A stretch of DNA of 64,000 nt from an uncultured Bacteroidales bacterium (GCA_958418815.1 CATZGB010000014.1:1-64000); one strand, 5' to 3'; numbered from the stretch's first letter, positions 16,057 through 25,469 are shown. The notes: generated by a model not told the origin, from the sequence alone. Numbers and translations: made by a program.

Positions 16057-17654
16057 CGCTTTTTGGGTATTCTGATAAGACCTGAGTATGAGACTGTGAG
16101 CATTCCGCCTGTGGTGTTGCCGTAAAGTTGGCCACGGTCGAGACCGATTGCCCCCTTTATGGCCAGTCCGGGCACCTTGGGGGGGGAATAGGATGCTTCC
16201 ACCATCACCGAGGTGTCATCCTTGGGCGATATGAACGGGATACGCCCGCTTCCCCATGAACGGCGGTAGCCTCCGAGGACGCGGTACGAGACCTGTGGCG
16301 AAAGGTTCCCCTCCACCCCGACATGGAAACCCCTTACGCGGTTTGCAGTGAATTGCAGGTAGCCGTCGGTGTTGTATATGGGAGATACAAGAAACGGCGA
16401 GCCTATCGCCATGCCGTAATTGGCATAAGCGTTGTATTCTTGGTTGTAGTAATAGTCGTCAGCACCCTCGGCACGGTTGGTGATGTCTGTGCCGGGCGCG
16501 TCGTCCGGATCCCAGTGCATCGGGCCTGACTGGTTGGTGAAGTCGAGGTATTCTATCACAGCTCCTGAAATCCACCCTTTGCGGGCCGATGTGAACTGTA
16601 TACCCCATACTCCGTCGAATCCGTTGAGGAACCCGATGCCTGAGCCATCCTCCCATGGCTTCTGCATGTATGCCTTTATGGTTGAGCCGTCATTGAGACG
16701 GTAACGGAACAACACATCCCAGCTTCCGAGCGAGCTGCCCGAATAGTATTCGAGACCGCCGTCGGTGGGGAGCAGCATCTTGAAAAATTGCTTTATGCCT
16801 TTTGAGTATGTCGCCGTGCGGTAGAGCTCCCCGTGGGCATACCAGTCTGTTTTGCCTCCGAAGAAGGCCCCGACCTGCATGCCGAATGTCGCGGAGAACC
16901 GTTCCGACGGTTTTGTGCGGAAATAGCACCGCTTGTAGCTGTAAAGCGCCCCTTGGTTGAGATGACTGTTGTAATAGTTGTAATGGTCGCGCAACCATCC
17001 GTTGTCGGTCATCTTGCCGTAGGAAATCTCACCCTGTATCTGGAGCCATCCGTTGGTGAAGGGTATGTCCTGGAAGTCGTTGAACCCGATTCTCACCTCT
17101 GGGACAGGCCGGGCGTTGCCACTCTCCACGAGGTCGCCACTCGACAGGGTGTGGCTCAGCAACGCGGAGGAGTGCTGTTTCATTCCGGCGGTAAGGAAGA
17201 CGCCACGGTAGCGCACCTCGCCATACAGCTGTTGCAACCAGATGCGTGATGGATGCTCTGAGTGCGGGGCCAGCCATCCGCCGGCCACCTTTGTCGCGCC
17301 AGCGGCCTCATAGGGCGAGAAACGCAGATAGTCGGTTGAGGATGCGTAGCCGGTCAGGAAGTCAACCCCGAATCCATAGCTGAACCGTTTTGTGGTGTCA
17401 GGGCTCTTGTCGAGCGAAAGCCTCAGCAGGGCGTCGCCGCTCTGGGTCAGGATGCCATGATTGTTTGACGCGATGTAATATGGGGCGAATCCGCCGCTGC
17501 CTGCGGCGAATATCCCCTCGGCGCGGCCTGTCATCACAATCCCGTTGCCGGAATCGAAATCTGGCTCGGCCGCGTGAAGCGTTGTCCCCGTCGGGCCTGC
17601 GACAGAGGCCAGCAGCAGGGCCAGGGCAGCCATTTTTGAGTCAGTGTGGTTCAT
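16053..17654 (-). CDS. Capsule assembly Wzi family outer-membrane protein
   Basis: A 533-residue protein with a signal peptide (cleavage near residue 28, after LHA) and a long run of amphipathic strands ending in an aromatic-rich strand (GGMLTVSYSGLIRIPKKR), as expected for a beta-barrel. The WLAPHSEHPSRIWLQQLYGEVRYRG and GMKQHSSALL regions fit the Wzi family, whose best-studied member anchors capsule to the cell surface. In Bacteroidetes members occur next to lipid and surface-glycan genes, as here. It overlaps the genes on both sides by four bases. Confidence 0.87.
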   Translation of the reverse strand: MNHTDSKMAALALLLASVAGPTGTTLHAAEPDFDSGNGIVMTGRAEGIFAAGSGGFAPYYIASNNHGILTQSGDALLRLSLDKSPDTTKRFSYGFGVDFLTGYASSTDYLRFSPYEAAGATKVAGGWLAPHSEHPSRIWLQQLYGEVRYRGVFLTAGMKQHSSALLSHTLSSGDLVESGNARPVPEVRIGFNDFQDIPFTNGWLQIQGEISYGKMTDNGWLRDHYNYYNSHLNQGALYSYKRCYFRTKPSERFSATFGMQVGAFFGGKTDWYAHGELYRTATYSKGIKQFFKMLLPTDGGLEYYSGSSLGSWDVLFRYRLNDGSTIKAYMQKPWEDGSGIGFLNGFDGVWGIQFTSARKGWISGAVIEYLDFTNQSGPMHWDPDDAPGTDITNRAEGADDYYYNQEYNAYANYGMAIGSPFLVSPIYNTDGYLQFTANRVRGFHVGVEGNLSPQVSYRVLGGYRRSWGSGRIPFISPKDDTSVMVEASYSPPKVPGLAIKGAIGLDRGQLYGNTTGGMLTVSYSGLIRIPKKR

Positions 17655-18601
17655 ATGTCGGCGTGATGCCCCTCCTCGGGATGGTATGAGTTGATATGAC
17701 GGTCTTTCTTCTCCTCGTAGACCTCGGCGATGGTGAGGAATATCCCGGTCTCCTCAACGTCGCCGAATTCGTCGTTGATGGCTGTGCCAAACACCTTGAG
17801 TGTCGGGCTGAGGCTCATGTAAGCGTTGACCAGTGGCGGTATGTTTATGCCGTGTTCCCGGATGGCGCAATTAAGGATTTTGTAATCCTCCTTGAAGTCA
17901 TGGCCCGGAAACATTGTCTCGAACCGCCCTTCGCCGTCGCCACGCACGATCGGACAGTACGGCCGGCAGAGATTGTCTGAGTCGGGGAAATGTTTGTTGA
18001 GGAAATACAGCAGCATGTCGCGGCATTCGCGGTCATAGCTGGGATACATGGTGAACTTCCCGAAGAGATATTTCATCTCGGGATGCTCCACGGTCAGGGC
18101 CCCAAGGCCGTCCCAGAGGTTGTCAAGGGCGAATATCGCTTTTGCCCCGGCGCGCGACGACTGGTATTCGAGCCTGACGAACGACCGGCCAAGCTCGATG
18201 GTCTGCGGGAGGTATTCTGAGATGAACCGGGGCGAGAAGCTGAACATGTGTGATGTCGCTATCCTCGGGCGACCATCCTCAATCTTGATGTCCTTGCCGA
18301 GTATGAACCGGTAGCCGCCGATTATCTGGCGGTCTTCGGGCGACCATACGATAAGCTGGCGGCAGGGGGGATCCATCGTGTCATACTGGTCGATGTCGCA
18401 GCTCTTGCCGGTGCCTCCGCCAGCGGCGCGGAACGCTATTTCGCGCAGGCGGCCGATTTCGCGCATTGTCTCCGGGGCGTTGCGGCAGTCGACCACATAT
18501 ATCTCGTTGCCCCCCTTGTTGGTCTTGCGCAGCAAGCGTTCGGGGGTCAGCTCGGCGATTATTTTTCCGGGGTCTACCGGGTCGATTATCTTTTCAGCCA
18601 T
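17651..18601 (-). CDS. glsB: N-acyltransferase, GlsB/OlsB-like (glycine lipid synthesis)
   Basis: A GNAT-fold acyltransferase of 316 residues like OlsB and the Bacteroides GlsB, which attaches a 3-hydroxy fatty acid to the amine of glycine. Typical segments are EIAFRAAGGGTGKSCDIDQYD, QLIVWSPEDRQIIGGYRFILG and LGRSFVRLEYQ. The start is set at 18601 (MAEKIIDPVD); a longer reading to 18679 adds 26 residues that are only the antisense-frame overlap with the upstream gene. With this start it overlaps glsA by eight bases. The pairing with a PlsC-like gene, in this order, matches the glycine-lipid genes of Bacteroides thetaiotaomicron. Confidence 0.82.
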   Translation of the reverse strand: MAEKIIDPVDPGKIIAELTPERLLRKTNKGGNEIYVVDCRNAPETMREIGRLREIAFRAAGGGTGKSCDIDQYDTMDPPCRQLIVWSPEDRQIIGGYRFILGKDIKIEDGRPRIATSHMFSFSPRFISEYLPQTIELGRSFVRLEYQSSRAGAKAIFALDNLWDGLGALTVEHPEMKYLFGKFTMYPSYDRECRDMLLYFLNKHFPDSDNLCRPYCPIVRGDGEGRFETMFPGHDFKEDYKILNCAIREHGINIPPLVNAYMSLSPTLKVFGTAINDEFGDVEETGIFLTIAEVYEEKKDRHINSYHPEEGHHADI

Positions 18602-19526
18602 TTTCTCTCTTGTTTTTAGGGAACGGGCCCTGTGGAAACAGAATCCTCCTGGCGGGAGGCTGGTCGGCGTCCACCACATTGATGTGGTATACCGAAGCCC
18701 TCACCGCGGCGGCGCAGGCGGCTGCCTCACGCCCGGGAGTCAGCATTTTCCATGACAGCGGCACACCGAACGAAATCGACAGGGCGCTGTGGGCCATCCT
18801 CACCATCTCTCCGGGCAGGTATATCATCTCGAAGTTGAATCTGAGGCCCAGGTGGCGGCGCAGGTTGGCCATCTTGTAGAATTTCCTCGAGTTCTTGCCG
18901 CTGAAGAATACGGGGATGATGTCGCGCTTGTATTGGTGGGCCTTGTTGACAAACATCTTGTTCCAGGCCAGGTCGGCCACCATCTTGCGTTTCCGGCCCA
19001 TGTAGGCGACCCGCTGCAGCCTTGACACAAGCCCCGCCGGGAACATGATGACCGGGTCATTGCCGGCGAAGGCGTCGTCGACAGCCTTCACCGCCTCGCG
19101 GTTCTGTCGGCCGAACTTGTTGACGGGGAGGAACACGCTTTCAAGCGGCTTGACCGCCGACAGCAGGTCGTTGACCACGAAGTAGACATTTCCCCCGTGG
19201 CGGCGTTGCACATAGTCGATCAGGGCCAGCCCGTCGAGACCTCCCAGGGGATGGTTGCTGACATACAGCACCCGGCGTTCGGCGGGGGAGGGGAGGCGGT
19301 CCTCAAACCTGGCCTCCACCTTGATGTCGAGCGACTTCAACGCCCCTCGGGCGAAGTCAGCCCCCTCAAGCCCGGCGTTCTCCTCCAGGATGCGGTTGAG
19401 GTCGTCCTGGCGTATGGTGCGCTTCATCCATTCCACGGCAAACCGCGGAATGAACCTGGAAATTCGGGGAAGCCGCTGGCGCAACACCCCATCAAGATCA
19501 ATCCTCATCGCGTCATTGTCTGTCAT
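18594..19526 (-). CDS. glsA: O-acyltransferase, GlsA/PlsC-like (glycine lipid synthesis)
   Basis: A 310-residue PlsC-family acyltransferase with the catalytic NHPLGGLD (NHx4D motif, about residues 92-99) and a later VIMFPAGLVSR segment corresponding to the substrate-binding EGT-like block. Together with the GlsB-like partner it would add a second fatty acid to the 3-hydroxyacyl chain of N-acyl glycine. It is the first gene of the ten-gene minus-strand operon, with a -7 box at 19545-19552 just upstream. Confidence 0.8.
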   Translation of the reverse strand: MTDNDAMRIDLDGVLRQRLPRISRFIPRFAVEWMKRTIRQDDLNRILEENAGLEGADFARGALKSLDIKVEARFEDRLPSPAERRVLYVSNHPLGGLDGLALIDYVQRRHGGNVYFVVNDLLSAVKPLESVFLPVNKFGRQNREAVKAVDDAFAGNDPVIMFPAGLVSRLQRVAYMGRKRKMVADLAWNKMFVNKAHQYKRDIIPVFFSGKNSRKFYKMANLRRHLGLRFNFEMIYLPGEMVRMAHSALSISFGVPLSWKMLTPGREAAACAAAVRASVYHINVVDADQPPARRILFPQGPFPKNKRENG

Positions 19527-19544
19527 AGGCTCCTTTCAGAGGGG

Positions 19545-19552
19545 CAAATTTA
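19545..19552 (-). promoter_or_regulatory. -7 box of the ten-gene envelope operon
   Basis: CAAATTTA on the plus strand reads TAAATTTG on the minus strand, 19 bases before the glsA start; the transcript would be nearly leaderless. No clear -33 TTG is seen. Confidence 0.45.
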
Positions 19553-19595
19553 CTATTTTTAGATGAAACAGGGATGAAAATCCCTATAAAATTAT

Positions 19596-19603
19596 TAAGT
19601 TTG
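19596..19603 (+). promoter_or_regulatory. -7 box for the DUF115-like gene
   Basis: TAAGTTTG matches TAnnTTTG, 37 bases before the start at 19640, in the same intergenic space as the divergent glsA promoter. Confidence 0.45.
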
Positions 19604-19639
19604 CACAAAATTAACGACAAAGCATACAGTCAGGCATAA

Positions 19640-20500
19640 ATGGGCAATTCCGCGATATCAAAACTGGCAGTTTTTTTTGACTCCCTCGGCTCCACGCTGA
19701 AGAGCTGCCTGCGGCTGCTTCCGGCAATCGGCGGCAGCGGGCCGCGCAGGGCTGACGGGGTGGCAGACGGCAGGCCGCTTGTGATTCTCGGCAACGGCCC
19801 ATCGCTGCGCCGCAGCCTTGACGAGGACATGGAGATGTTGCGCAGGTCAGACACCCTTGCCGTCAACTTCTTCGCCAATTCGCCCGAGTTCATGCAAGTG
19901 AAGCCCCGGTATTATGTGCTTGCCGATCCCCATTTTTTCGACAAAGCCGACAGCGACCCGAATGTGAGACGGCTGATTGGCAATCTCAATGCCATTGATT
20001 TCGGGATGACATTGCTCATCCCCGCTGCCTGCCGCCGCCGGGCACGTCTGTTTGACAACCCGATGCTCAAGGTCGATACATTCAATTTCGTGGCCGTCGA
20101 GGGGTTCGGATGGTTTGAAGACGCTATGTTTGGAATGCGCCGGGGCATGCCACGCCCCCGCAACGTGATGGTGCCATCGATAATGGCCGGCATATGGCTC
20201 GGCTACAAACGGATATGCCTGCTCGGGGCCGACCATTCATGGCTGTCGACCCTGACGGTCAACGACCGCAATGAAGTGGTGTCGGTGCAGCCCCATTTCT
20301 ACAAGGAGGATGAGCGGGAAGAGAAACGCATCCGCCAGGAATATGTGAGACATCCGCTCCATGAAGTGCTTGACAGCATGGCTATTGCCTTCCGCTCCTA
20401 CCACCGCCTCCAGGCTTATGCCGCCTCGCGCGGTGTGTCGATTTTCAACGCCACCCCCGGGTCAATGATTGACGCGTTTCCCCGGGGAGAAATCTCATAA
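19640..20500 (+). CDS. DUF115/MptE-like protein, possible surface-glycan glycosyltransferase
   Basis: A 286-residue protein whose core begins VILGNGPSLRRSLDEDMEML, a motif shared by DUF115/MptE-like proteins, flagellin-modifying Maf transferases and some bacterial sialyltransferase-like enzymes. Later segments VNFFANSPEFMQVKPRYYVL and PSIMAGIWLGYKRICLLGAD fit the same fold. These relatives often transfer nonulosonic acids, and the operon next door (divergent, 113 bases away) encodes LegB-like and NeuB enzymes, so a nonulosonate transferase is a reasonable guess but not proven. It is 17 bases before yigZ and probably shares a transcript with it. Confidence 0.65.
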   Translation: MGNSAISKLAVFFDSLGSTLKSCLRLLPAIGGSGPRRADGVADGRPLVILGNGPSLRRSLDEDMEMLRRSDTLAVNFFANSPEFMQVKPRYYVLADPHFFDKADSDPNVRRLIGNLNAIDFGMTLLIPAACRRRARLFDNPMLKVDTFNFVAVEGFGWFEDAMFGMRRGMPRPRNVMVPSIMAGIWLGYKRICLLGADHSWLSTLTVNDRNEVVSVQPHFYKEDEREEKRIRQEYVRHPLHEVLDSMAIAFRSYHRLQAYAASRGVSIFNATPGSMIDAFPRGEIS

Positions 20501-20517
20501 ACAACCTGCGCCCACCG

Positions 20518-21114
20518 ATGGATACCTACTACACCCTCGCCGCCCCCGCAAAAGCTGTTTTCACCGAGAAACGGAGCCGATTCATCAGCTTCGCCATCCC
20601 GGTCACATCCCGCGAGCAGGCCCGGGAGGAGGTAAAGCGTGTCTCCAAGGAGTATTTCGACGCCCGCCATGTCTGTTGGGCGTTCATGCTCGGGGCCGAC
20701 CGTCTCGACTTCCTGTCGTCAGACAACGGGGAGCCGTCGGGCACAGCCGGGAAACCGATTCTCGGTCAGATCAACTCGGCCAACCTGACCGACATCGTCA
20801 TCATCGTTGTGCGCTATTTCGGGGGCATAAAGCTCGGCACCCCCGGCCTTATCGTCGCTTACCGTGAGGCCGCGCGCCTGGCCATCGAAGAGGGGGAAAT
20901 AATCCAGTGCCACAAGAAAGAGACCTTTACCTTCACATTCCCCTACCTGGCCATGAACGACGTGATGAAAGTGGTCAAATCCTCAGCCGAGCTTGACATA
21001 CTCAGCCAGACATTCGACAACTCCTGCACGATGACCCTGTCAATGCGCGCCGACATCTTCCCCGAAATCACAGGCCGCCTCCTCTCGCTCGACGGAGTCA
21101 GTGCCGCCGACTGA
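20518..21114 (+). CDS. YigZ/IMPACT family protein (UPF0029)
   Basis: A 198-residue protein with the UPF0029 N-terminal domain: KRSRFISFAIPV, RHVCWAF, DNGEPSGTAGKPIL and VRYFGGIKLGTPGL are the family's conserved blocks. A smaller C-terminal ferredoxin-like domain follows (DUF1949-like, about 135-198). The family is nearly universal; its eukaryotic relative IMPACT regulates translation, and the bacterial role is unsettled. It is cotranscribed with the preceding gene. Confidence 0.92.
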   Translation: MDTYYTLAAPAKAVFTEKRSRFISFAIPVTSREQAREEVKRVSKEYFDARHVCWAFMLGADRLDFLSSDNGEPSGTAGKPILGQINSANLTDIVIIVVRYFGGIKLGTPGLIVAYREAARLAIEEGEIIQCHKKETFTFTFPYLAMNDVMKVVKSSAELDILSQTFDNSCTMTLSMRADIFPEITGRLLSLDGVSAAD

Positions 21115-21158
21115 CCTTGATATTTATATTGCGGGGATTCCCGTCTCAGGGCATTTTA

Positions 21159-21190
21159 TTTGTGCAAGGAATGGGAAAGTAGTATATTTG
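21159..21190 (+). promoter_or_regulatory. Promoter of the TPR regulator gene
   Basis: TTTG at 21159-21162 and TATATTTG at 21183-21190 are 20 bases apart, a textbook Bacteroidetes -33/-7 pair. It leaves a leader of about 85 bases before the ATG at 21282. Confidence 0.65.
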
Positions 21191-21281
21191 CAGACACTAA
21201 CTATGTAATATCGCCAGAAATGCTGTTCTCCGAAAAAATAAAACTGCAATCGAAAACAACCGTAGCCGTGTCTGGCCACAG

Positions 21282-22931
21282 ATGTATCTCCTCCTTGTGC
21301 TGTTTCTCGGCTATCTTCTTTTCGCTCTCACCGCTTGCAGCAGGGAGACGCAGACCGACTGCCTGCTGGCTGAAATCGAGAATGGATTTTACGATTCGAT
21401 ACCTGATGCCAGGTCGCTGTTATGTCGTCTCGACTCCATCCCCCAGGAGGCTTTGGATAATGATTACCGCCGGGAACGGTATGGCCTTTTGAGAGCGAAA
21501 GGCAGTCTGTTTTGCGGTGATTATCCTCCTGATGATTCAGCGTTGACGGCATATGTGGAGTTTTTCAGAAAAAGAAAGGATGACAAACAGTTATTAGAAG
21601 CATTGATAGTCAGGAGTTCTTGGAACTTGCGCAATCGGCATCTCTCAGGTGCACTTGCAGATGCGTTTGAAGCCAGAAACATTGCAATGAATGGTGACGA
21701 TACTTTGCAGATGGCCCGTGCTGAGAAAATGCTTATGTTTGCGTTTGAGCCGGTTTATGAGAAAGATTCAGTTCTTGATCATGCTCAAAAATGTTGCTCG
21801 TATTACACTGCATGTGGCCGAAGCCGTGATAATAGGATAAATAAGAGACTTGTGGCTGTTTATCTTAATGCGGTAGGACGCACTGATGAGGCCCTTGTCT
21901 TGATGGATAGCATACTGCGGGCCACACCTTTGACTGATTCCGTGGAGTTGTCATGTATTTATAACAGGTATATTAAGCTATATGTCGAAAAAGATAGTCT
22001 TGAACAGGCAGAGAATGCGTTTCGGCATTCACTGAGATATGCCGGCAAAGATTTCTTATGGAGAATTGACTGGCGTAATGTCCTGAGTATGTTTTTTGCT
22101 GCTGGAAAAGTCGACAGTGTGGAACATTATCTCCCTATAATGAGAGAGCATTATTATGGAGGTGACGGCAACTTTTTTTATTATAAATATACTCAGCTTG
22201 TCGCGGAATCCCAGGGTGATTATGCAACGGCATATCACTACACAAAGCTTGTGGATAGTATTAACCAATTTCGCCATAATGTCACTGTGACCCAGTCTCC
22301 ATCAATCGTCATCAGTGAGTATTACAATAAAAAGGCACAAGAGGAATCGGCTCGGGTTGAAGCTCGTAACGCAATGATTTTTGCCATTCTGGCATTTTCT
22401 CTGACTGTCATAATACTGTTGATAGTGTGGCTACGTGTGAGACATAAACGTCAACAGTTGCGTGAGGCCTCAACGATGATGGAGCTGGATAGCCTCCGTG
22501 AGCAGTTGGCATCGGCAAAAATAGACAAGTCGGTTGTCGAGTCACTGTTCAAATCCGGTTTCACCTCGTTGGATAAGCTGACTACCGAGTATTTCATAGC
22601 CAAATCGACCGGGCGGGGAACACCCGAATCAATGGTCAAAAGCATAGAGGCCCAACTGGAGAAATTGCGGTCGGAAGAGTCCCTCGACCAAGTATGCGAA
22701 AAAATAGATATGCTCTATGACGGTATCTTGACCAAGATAAAGGTTGAGATACCCAAAATGAAAAAAGCTGACAGATATCTCATAGCCCTAAAACTTGCCG
22801 GTTTCTCCCCAAAATCAATATGCCTTCTGTTGAATCTTACCCCGACTAACTACTACACCAAGTGGCAGCGCATCCGCAACCGTACCTGTGAGGCCGGAAT
22901 ATCCGTGGAAAACGTGGCTGTTTTTGAGTGA
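21282..22931 (+). CDS. Membrane-anchored TPR protein with C-terminal DNA-binding-like domain
   Basis: A 549-residue regulator-like protein. It begins with a hydrophobic segment ending in a lipobox-like LTAC (C19), has a helical repeat region of TPR type (about 60-340), one transmembrane helix (about 364-384), a coiled coil (about 390-480) and a C-terminal helix-turn-helix-like region (about 500-540, KKADRYLIALKLAGFSPKSI and LLLNLTPTNYYTKWQRIRNR) resembling LuxR-type domains. This layout, a periplasmic sensor linked directly to a cytoplasmic DNA-binding-like end, recurs in Bacteroidetes next to outer-membrane receptor genes, as here. Codon use is visibly AT-richer than in its neighbours. The ligand and target are unknown; the receptor gene 230 bases downstream is the obvious candidate target. 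Confidence 0.75.
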   Translation: MYLLLVLFLGYLLFALTACSRETQTDCLLAEIENGFYDSIPDARSLLCRLDSIPQEALDNDYRRERYGLLRAKGSLFCGDYPPDDSALTAYVEFFRKRKDDKQLLEALIVRSSWNLRNRHLSGALADAFEARNIAMNGDDTLQMARAEKMLMFAFEPVYEKDSVLDHAQKCCSYYTACGRSRDNRINKRLVAVYLNAVGRTDEALVLMDSILRATPLTDSVELSCIYNRYIKLYVEKDSLEQAENAFRHSLRYAGKDFLWRIDWRNVLSMFFAAGKVDSVEHYLPIMREHYYGGDGNFFYYKYTQLVAESQGDYATAYHYTKLVDSINQFRHNVTVTQSPSIVISEYYNKKAQEESARVEARNAMIFAILAFSLTVIILLIVWLRVRHKRQQLREASTMMELDSLREQLASAKIDKSVVESLFKSGFTSLDKLTTEYFIAKSTGRGTPESMVKSIEAQLEKLRSEESLDQVCEKIDMLYDGILTKIKVEIPKMKKADRYLIALKLAGFSPKSICLLLNLTPTNYYTKWQRIRNRTCEAGISVENVAVFE

Positions 22932-23164
22932 CACTATCTTACAATTGCGAATGAGAATGGTTGTATAAGTTTGACTTTCAGGCGATAGAGCGAATGTGAT
23001 GAGTTTGTTTTGTCACACTCTTGATAATTGGGTGAAAATAAGGCCGAAGAGGAGGTTTGTTTGAGGTGTGATGTGACGAAAGAAGGTTAAAGTATTTTTG
23101 AATCGGCAGTCAGGAAGAGGTAAATTCGCAGTGATATATTCATTGGATTAAAACTCTTTCTGTG

Positions 23165-24139
23165 ATGACAAAAAAAACATTAATTGTCGTAGCCATATTG
23201 GTGTTCTTTATCAGGATGGCAGGGTATGGCGAGAACATTGTTGGCATAGTGGAGGATGGCGAGTCTTCATCTTCCTTGGAGTATGTCAATGTCGTAGGGT
23301 TGGGGGCTGATTACACGTTTGTCGCGGGAACGGTGACCGATTCCGTCGGCAGGTTTGCTTTGCCAGGAGATGGAATCGCTCTTCTAAATATCAAAATGAT
23401 AGGATATGAAGAACAGACAATACAAATAAATGAGTATTGCGGAGAGCCGTTGACAATCAGTATGCAACCGAAAGAAACAATGCTGAGAGAGGTTGCTGTG
23501 ACTGCTAAAACCACGGCGACTCGGCTTGTGGAAGGGGATATGGTGACATCGGTGGAGAATACTCCGCTGGCCAATATGCCGACAGTCTTTGAGACCCTTT
23601 CGTTCATCCCGATGTTGTCGGTCCAAGGAGAGAATGTCACAGTCTTCGGCAAAGGCAGTCCGGTGTTCTATGTCAACGGCCGTCAAGTCAGGGATCAGTC
23701 AGACCTCAATACCCTTCAGCCATCCGAAATCGCGTCAATCAGGGTTGTTACAAATCCTGGTAGCCGTTATGGTGGTGATGTAAATGCGGTTGTCCTAATA
23801 AAGACTAAGAAGCGGGGCGGGGAGGGCTTTAGTGGCTGGATTCAAGAAGAAATGTCCTTAAACAGACAATTCTCCAACACAGCCGGGGCTTATCTTCAAT
23901 ATCGATGGCGCGGACTTGAACTGTTTGTCCGGGTATTCCAAAATCATTCTAATTCAGAGTCAACAATGGATTATGTTTCGGATATATTTTCCCAGACCCA
24001 TCGCCGGCAGGAATTTTCCACAAGGTTCATAGACAAAGGTAATGGCCTTAATGGAAAAATCGGATTCAGTTATGACTTTAATTCCAATCACTCCATCGGG
24101 GGGGGCCTATTACGTGTTATGGAACAATCGGGAACGTGA
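23165..24139 (+). pseudogene. TonB-dependent receptor-like protein, N-terminal part (frameshifted)
   Basis: This reading frame encodes a signal peptide (MTKKTLIVVAILVFF), a carboxypeptidase-like regulatory domain (about 24-110), a plug domain (about 120-220 with SPVFYVNGRQVRD and TNPGSRYGGDVNAVVLIKTK) and the first strands of the barrel. At a run of eight G (24098-24105) it shifts into a frame that stops after ten residues. Removing one G would join it to the next entry and give about 767 residues, normal for the family of outer-membrane beta-barrel receptors lacking a SusD partner. ATG at 23165 is preferred to the GTG one codon earlier. Confidence 0.75.
24098..24105 (+). repeat. Run of eight G at the receptor frameshift
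   Basis: Eight consecutive G lie exactly where the receptor reading frame breaks. Seven G would restore the frame (SIGG followed by AYYVLWNN). Such tracts change length by slipped-strand mispairing and are also a common place for sequencing error. Confidence 0.8.
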
Positions 24140-25469
24140 TGTGTCAAGCGACACAAAACTGGTTGAGGCCGGAATGGTTGATGACTGGTGTCAATATGAG
24201 GAGGAAGATGCCAAAATCTGGCCGTTGCATAATGCCAATGTTTATTATGAAGGGAAAATCAGCGATTTGGCTATTTCCTCTAATTTCGATTATCATGGAA
24301 TTTATTCAAACACAGATGCCAGATATGATGAATTTGGCGGGGTGCAACCGGCAAGGTCATTTTCCACACAAGGAGCATCATCGTCGCGTCTTTTAGCTGA
24401 AAATCTGATTCTGACATATCCTGTGAAAAATGCCGAGTTCTCCCTTGGTCAGGAATGGACCGGGACGAATTATAAATCAAATTTCTTTTGTCCGGATGGG
24501 GTTATGAAGCCCGGATATTCGGAAAACGATGAGTCTACTGTTGCACTCTTTATGAGCTGGAAACAGCGAATCTCTAAGTTTTTCTGGGAGATAGGCTTGC
24601 GTTATGAGCGTCGTCGTGTGAAATATGACGGAAGCGATGACGCCTATAAGGAGGTATATGAAAATCTCTTCCCGAGTGTGAAATTTGGAGCTGTTTTTGG
24701 AAGGTTCTCATGGGATGTCGGTTATCGTTACTACAAATATCCCCCGAATTACAGCATGATGAATGGAGAGATAATGTATGTCAATCGTTATACATACCAG
24801 TCTGGTAATCCCCAGTTGAAATCGGTAAGGCAACAGCAGGTATATCTTAACGCCCAATATAAGGATTTCTGGCTGCAATCAGGATACCAAAATCAGAAGA
24901 TGCCAATCATACACATGTCTTTGTTTTACGAGCCAGATCCCGACATAATACTTCAACGGTGGGAAAATCTGCCGGAGCTGAAATCGATGTATGTAAGTGG
25001 AGGATATCAGACTGCTATAAGACACTTGAGACCTTCTGTTAGTGTTGGGTTTCAGAAACAATTCCTTCATATTGAGGTAAATCATCACAATATGAATATG
25101 TCTCAACCGATTTACACGATTGGATTTGACAACACTTTGGAGTTGCCATGGGGTATTGCCATTTACGGGAACTATAGATTCCGTTCATCGGGCGACCGGC
25201 AATTATCGCATATGCGTTATGCACATATGCTGACAGTCGGTATCTCGAAGTCTTTCCTGAAAAACATGCTGACCATACAGTTGTATGGCAAAGATTTGTT
25301 TAACCAGGAGATAAACAGATTCACTTCTTACAGTCAGGCTGTGGTCGACAGCGGAGTTTCTGATTTCGGTCATCGCAAAGTTCAGCTGTTTGTCCGTTAT
25401 GCTTTCAACGCCACCCGCTCGCGTTACAAGGGGCGGGGCGCAGGAGCTGCCGAGAAAAACCGTTTGTAG
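24105..25469 (+). pseudogene. TonB-dependent receptor-like protein, C-terminal part (frameshifted)
   Basis: After the G-run the other frame stays open for 454 residues and encodes the rest of the outer-membrane barrel, rich in alternating aromatic strands (for example WEIGLRYERRR, WDVGYRYYKYP, ELPWGIAIYGNYRFRSSGD). It is out of frame with its N-terminal half as sequenced. No good start or leader precedes it, so on its own it would not be exported. There are no other stops or deletions, which points to a recent, reversible or artefactual shift rather than an old pseudogene. The region is AT-richer than the flanking yigZ and typA genes. Confidence 0.75.

Noticed and set aside
16470..17280. Several short frames inside the wzi-like gene on both strands
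   Set aside because: All overlap a continuous beta-barrel gene and have shadow-like composition.
21160..21492. Plus-strand open frame of 110 codons overlapping the start of the TPR regulator gene
   Set aside because: It runs through the promoter and in the wrong frame of a well-supported lipobox protein; no family features.
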